Source: an uncultured Rhodospirillaceae bacterium
GTDB lineage: Bacteria > Pseudomonadota > Alphaproteobacteria > Azospirillales > Azospirillaceae
NCBI GenBank assembly: GCA_937927415.1
Contig: CALBDS010000004.1
Coordinates: 124,001 to 188,000 of the forward strand
Direction of reading: 5' to 3'
DNA: 64,000 nucleotides
Positions 60,962 through 64,000 of this stretch are shown one piece after another. Numbering within the stretch: position 1 is the stretch's first letter; each line of letters opens with the position of its first letter. Under the pieces are notes generated by a model. The model saw only the letters and a list, made by a program, of their open reading frames with translations. It made no database searches and was not told where the DNA came from. A program made the position numbers and the translations under genes.

Positions 60962-62185
60962 TCAGACGGCGACGCCCATTTTCTTCTTCAGGTTCTCGTC
61001 CAGCTTGTCCAGGAACTGGCGGGTGGTCAGCCACGGCTGCTCCGGCCCGATCAGGATGGCCAGATCCTTGGTCATGTAGCCCGATTCCACCGTCTCGACG
61101 CAGACCCGTTCCAGGGTCTGGGCGAACTTCACCACGTCGGGGGTGTCGTCGAACTTGCCGCGGTAGGCCAGGCCTTGCGTCCAGGCATAGATCGAGGCGA
61201 TGGGGTTGGTGGAGGTTTCCTTCCCCTTCTGGTGTTCGCGGTAGTGGCGGGTGACGGTGCCGTGGGCGGCCTCGGCCTCCACGGTCTTGCCGTCGGGGGT
61301 GACCAGCACCGAGGTCATCAGACCCAGCGAGCCGAAGCCCTGCGCCACCACGTCGGATTCCACGTCACCGTCGTAGTTCTTGCACGCCCACACGAAGCCG
61401 CCTTCCCACTTCAGGGCCGACGCCACCATGTCGTCGATCAGGCGGTGTTCATAGACCAGACCCTTGGCCTTGAACTTTTCCTTGTAGTGTTCGTCGAACA
61501 CGGCCTGGAAGATGTCCTTGAAGCGGCCGTCATAGGCCTTCAGGATCGTGTTCTTCGTGGACAGATAGACCGAATAGCCGCGGTCCAGGCCGTACATCAG
61601 GCTGGAGTGGGCGAAGCCTTCGATGGATTCGTCCAGGTTGTACATGCCCATGGCCACGCCCGAGCTGGGGAAGTCGAAGACTTCATGCTCGATGGCGTCG
61701 CCGCCTTCGGCCGGGGTCCACTTGATCGACAGCTTGCCGGCACCCGGCACCTTGAAGTCGGTGGCCTTGTACTGGTCGCCGAAGGCGTGACGGCCGATGA
61801 TGATCGGCTTGGTCCAGCCCGGCACATAGCGCGGCACGTTGGAGCAGACGATGGGTTCGCGGAAGACGGTGCCGCCCAGAATGTTGCGGATGGTGCCGTT
61901 GGGCGACTTCCACATCTTCTTCAGGTTGAATTCCTTCACCCGCGCTTCGTCGGGGGTGATGGTGGCGCACTTCACACCGACGCCGTACTGCTTGATGGCG
62001 TTGGCGGAATCCACGGTCACCTGATCGTCGGTGGCGTCGCGGTTCTCGACGCTCAAGTCGTAATACTTAAGATCGATGTCCAGGTACGGCAGGATCAGCT
62101 TTTCCTTGATGAACTGCCAGATGATGCGGGTCATCTCGTCGCCGTCGAGTTCGACGACCGGGTTTACGACTTTGATCTTGCTCAT
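60962..62185 (-). CDS. icd: NADP-dependent isocitrate dehydrogenase, eukaryote-like
   Basis: 407 residues. MSKIKVVNPVVELDGDEMTRIIW is typical of the homodimeric subfamily-II enzyme found in alphaproteobacteria and mitochondria. DLSIENR-like DLSVENRDATDDQVT, NGTIRNILGGTVFREPI and AAHGTVTRHYR are conserved. It oxidises isocitrate to 2-oxoglutarate in the TCA cycle. The ATG at 62185 is preceded by GGAGAAAG. This is the enzyme expected to carry the TCA flux. Confidence 0.94.
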   Translation of the reverse strand: MSKIKVVNPVVELDGDEMTRIIWQFIKEKLILPYLDIDLKYYDLSVENRDATDDQVTVDSANAIKQYGVGVKCATITPDEARVKEFNLKKMWKSPNGTIRNILGGTVFREPIVCSNVPRYVPGWTKPIIIGRHAFGDQYKATDFKVPGAGKLSIKWTPAEGGDAIEHEVFDFPSSGVAMGMYNLDESIEGFAHSSLMYGLDRGYSVYLSTKNTILKAYDGRFKDIFQAVFDEHYKEKFKAKGLVYEHRLIDDMVASALKWEGGFVWACKNYDGDVESDVVAQGFGSLGLMTSVLVTPDGKTVEAEAAHGTVTRHYREHQKGKETSTNPIASIYAWTQGLAYRGKFDDTPDVVKFAQTLERVCVETVESGYMTKDLAILIGPEQPWLTTRQFLDKLDENLKKKMGVAV

Positions 62186-62401
62186 GGGTGGGCTTTCTCC
62201 CCGTGGGGTGAGGGCGGTACGTTTTCTTTCCTTGGGCGCCGGGCGCGCCATCCATCGGGCGTAACCGCGGCCGCCCGCCGCTGACAACGGACGGCCGCCT
62301 CCCCGGGCGAGGCTCGGCGGTTATATCACTCACAATGGGGGGAGGGAAGAAGCCCCACGCCGCGGCCGCGCCGAAACCGTGACGGAACCCTTACAAACCC
62401 G

Positions 62402-62986
62402 TCACAGCCACTTGGTTTCCGGGGCGATCACGGGTTCCGGCTGCGCCGCCAGGGCCGGAAACACCGCGTCGATGGTCTGAACGGTGGTGAACAGCCGCTT
62501 GTGGCCCGGCTGGCAGAAGCCTTGCGCGATCATGTGGTCGATCAGCGCCTCGAACGGCCGCCAATAGCCGTCCACATCCACCACCACCACCGGCTTGTCG
62601 TGCAGGGCCAGCTGCTTCCAGGTCAGGATCTCGAACGCTTCGTCCAGCGTGCCCAGCCCGCCCGGCAGCACGACGAAGGCGTCGGAATGGTCCACCATCA
62701 TCCGTTTGCGGGTGTGCATGCTGTCCACCACATGCAGTTCGGTCAGGCCGGTGTGCTCCACCTCCTTCACCTGGATGTGTTCGGGGATGATCCCGACCAC
62801 CGAACCGCCACCGGCCAGGGCGGCGTCGGCGACGATGCCCATCAGCCCGACCCGGCCGCCGCCATAGACCAGCCGGATGCCGCGTTCGGCCAGACCGGCG
62901 CCCAGGCTGTGGGCCGCCTGCTTGTAGACGTCCGACACGCGGCTGGAGGAACCGCAATACACGCACACGGATTGGGGAGTTTTCAT
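62402..62986 (-). CDS. LOG-family protein (cytokinin-activating phosphoribohydrolase-like)
   Basis: 194 residues. VYCGSSSRV, LVYGGGRVGLMG, SMHTRKRMM and VLPGGLGTLDEAFEILTW form the LOG family site (PGGxGTxxE). These enzymes cleave the N-glycosidic bond of nucleoside monophosphates, releasing ribose-5-phosphate; in plants and some bacteria they produce cytokinins. The ATG at 62986 has AGAAGG 8 nt upstream; a GTG at 62995 is the alternative start. Confidence 0.9.
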   Translation of the reverse strand: MKTPQSVCVYCGSSSRVSDVYKQAAHSLGAGLAERGIRLVYGGGRVGLMGIVADAALAGGGSVVGIIPEHIQVKEVEHTGLTELHVVDSMHTRKRMMVDHSDAFVVLPGGLGTLDEAFEILTWKQLALHDKPVVVVDVDGYWRPFEALIDHMIAQGFCQPGHKRLFTTVQTIDAVFPALAAQPEPVIAPETKWL

Positions 62987-63165
62987 CCCTTGCACCTTCT
63001 TCGAGAAACGCTACTTCCCAAGACGGCGGCGCTGCCGCTGGGAAACAGCCCATCCTTCATCATATGGGCAAAAAGCGGTGCCGCGTAATCCTTACCATCA
63101 CCGTCTGCCTGTTTCACAAGACACCCGTTTCACAAAGACACCATTGCCGCAGGGGAGGTTGAGCC

Positions 63166-63660
63166 ATGTCGATATCCGCCCGCTTCCGCCGTGCCGTGCC
63201 GACGCTGGTCCTTGCATCCGTGGTGGCCAGTCTTGCCACCGCGATCCCCCCGGCCGCCGCCGCCACCCCCACCCCGCAGGAGCAGGTGGAGGCGCGGGAG
63301 AAGCTGATGAAGACCATGGGCGGGGGCATGAAGGCCCTGACCCAGTTCCTGAAGGGCGAAGCCGGCGGCCCGGCGGAGGTGAAGAAGGCGGCGTCCGACA
63401 TCGCCGGTGTCGCCGCCCACGATCCCATGGGCGTGTTCCCCAAGGGTACCGCCCTGGGGGTGGGCGATAGTGCTGCCAAGCCCGCCCTGTGGGACAACTG
63501 GCCGAAGGCCACCGGCCTGTGGGGCGACCTGAAGACCGCCAGCGCCACCCTGGTCCAGGCTGCCGACCGGGGCGACAAGGCGGCGGTGGCCGCCGCCACC
63601 CAGGCCGTCGGCAAGGTCTGCCAGAGCTGCCACGAGGAGTTCCGCCAGAAGAAGGATTGA
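63166..63660 (+). CDS. Cytochrome c-prime
   Basis: 164 residues: a Sec signal (cleavage about PPAAAAT) and a four-helix-bundle c-prime domain with the haem motif CQSCH at the C-terminus (VGKVCQSCHEEFRQ). Such high-spin cytochromes bind NO and may protect against it. It is followed 4 bp later by another cytochrome gene on the same strand, so the two may be co-transcribed. Confidence 0.93.
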   Translation: MSISARFRRAVPTLVLASVVASLATAIPPAAAATPTPQEQVEAREKLMKTMGGGMKALTQFLKGEAGGPAEVKKAASDIAGVAAHDPMGVFPKGTALGVGDSAAKPALWDNWPKATGLWGDLKTASATLVQAADRGDKAAVAAATQAVGKVCQSCHEEFRQKKD

Positions 63661-63664
63661 GGCC

Positions 63665-64000
63665 ATGGTCCTCCGGCGGCAGAGTCTTCCCTGGATGTGT
63701 CTTCCGGTCTGGCTTGCCCTGGCCGGGGCCGTCCAGGCCCAGACACCACCGGCGCCCGCCGCCCCCGACGGGGCGGTGGAGCGCGGGCGGTACGTGTTCC
63801 AGGCCGCGGGCTGTCTGGGCTGCCACACCGACGAGAAGGGGGGCGGGGCGCCGCTGGCCGGCGGGCGGGCGCTGGTCACCCCCTTCGGCACCTTCCACAC
63901 CCCCAACATCACCCCCGATCCCACCCACGGCATCGGGCGGTGGAGCGAGGAGGCGTTCATCCGCGCCTTCCGCCAGGGCGAAGGGGCGGATGGGAAAAGC
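63665..64000 (+). CDS. c-type cytochrome (partial, 3' end outside the window)
   Basis: The ATG at 63665 starts an open frame to the window edge (112 codons): signal peptide (WLALAGAVQAQ), then a haem site CLGCHTDEKGGG and TPFGTFHTPNITPDPTHGIGRWSEEAF, typical of di-haem or alcohol-dehydrogenase-type cytochrome c subunits. It follows the cytochrome c-prime gene by 4 bp. The second haem site, if any, lies beyond the window. Confidence 0.85.
   Translation, partial: MVLRRQSLPWMCLPVWLALAGAVQAQTPPAPAAPDGAVERGRYVFQAAGCLGCHTDEKGGGAPLAGGRALVTPFGTFHTPNITPDPTHGIGRWSEEAFIRAFRQGEGADGKS

Overview
The window is high-GC DNA from an alphaproteobacterium, most likely a Rhodospirillales/Azospirillum-like organism. 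The evidence is gene content: gcrA, coq7, a Tim44-like protein, bacterial phosphatidylcholine synthase, several chemoreceptors, a TTAA-N7-TTAA CtrA-type box, and a eukaryote-like NADP isocitrate dehydrogenase. Genes lie on both strands and most of the window is chromosomal housekeeping DNA. No integrase, transposase, CRISPR array or rRNA was seen.

Layout. 0-5.6 kb: the tail of an unknown gene, a CheY, a Nudix hydrolase, rmuC, a tRNA-Leu(UAA) split by a group I intron, a glutamine amidotransferase, rpmJ, and an overlapping two-gene unit ending in a HEPN-like protein. 5.6-9.7 kb: the glycolate oxidase operon glcDEF. 9.8-20.7 kb: phosphatidylcholine synthase, a DTW-domain protein, a hybrid histidine kinase whose phosphoacceptor histidine is replaced by glutamine, an L-2-hydroxyglutarate dehydrogenase-type flavoenzyme, a small heat-shock protein, a protein of unknown family, an unusual single-chain FliG-FliM-FliN-like switch protein, and acetyltransferases.

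20.7-32.6 kb is the accessory heart of the window. It holds an ABC exporter, a DUF6916-like gene, an operon of three phage-tail-collar (Mdp-type) proteins plus an acetyltransferase, a B12-binding radical SAM enzyme, and a lasso-peptide gene cluster. That cluster runs NTP transferase, PqqD-like RRE (B1), transglutaminase-like protease (B2), HPr-kinase-like kinase, then asparagine-synthetase-like cyclase (C). A 56-codon ORF at 27403-27573 on the opposite strand has the features of the lasso precursor: a W-x2-P leader motif, a Thr at -2, and a core with Ala1 and Asp8. The likely scheme is that the RRE presents the leader, B2 removes it, C closes the Ala1-Asp8 macrolactam, and the kinase, NTP transferase and possibly the radical SAM enzyme tailor the product for export by the ABC transporter.

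32.7-45.7 kb: tRNA-Ser(CGA), amtB behind a sigma-54-type promoter, rplU-rpmA-obgE-proB-HAD phosphatase, two chemoreceptors, tRNA-Val(CAC), coq7-dsbB, a Tim44-like protein and fxsA. 45.9-52 kb: a TPP riboswitch and thiC, a 20-codon membrane micropeptide, nagA with in-frame repeats, a candidate sRNA with its own promoter and terminator, otsB, a stand-alone flagellar-rod-like C-terminal protein and a MarR regulator. 52-57.7 kb: an outer-membrane barrel and polysaccharide-export lipoprotein pair, a STAS protein, a first NADP-type isocitrate dehydrogenase and gcrA. 57.7-64 kb: two genes of unknown family, a second unrelated isocitrate dehydrogenase, a LOG-family protein, cytochrome c-prime and the start of another c-type cytochrome gene.
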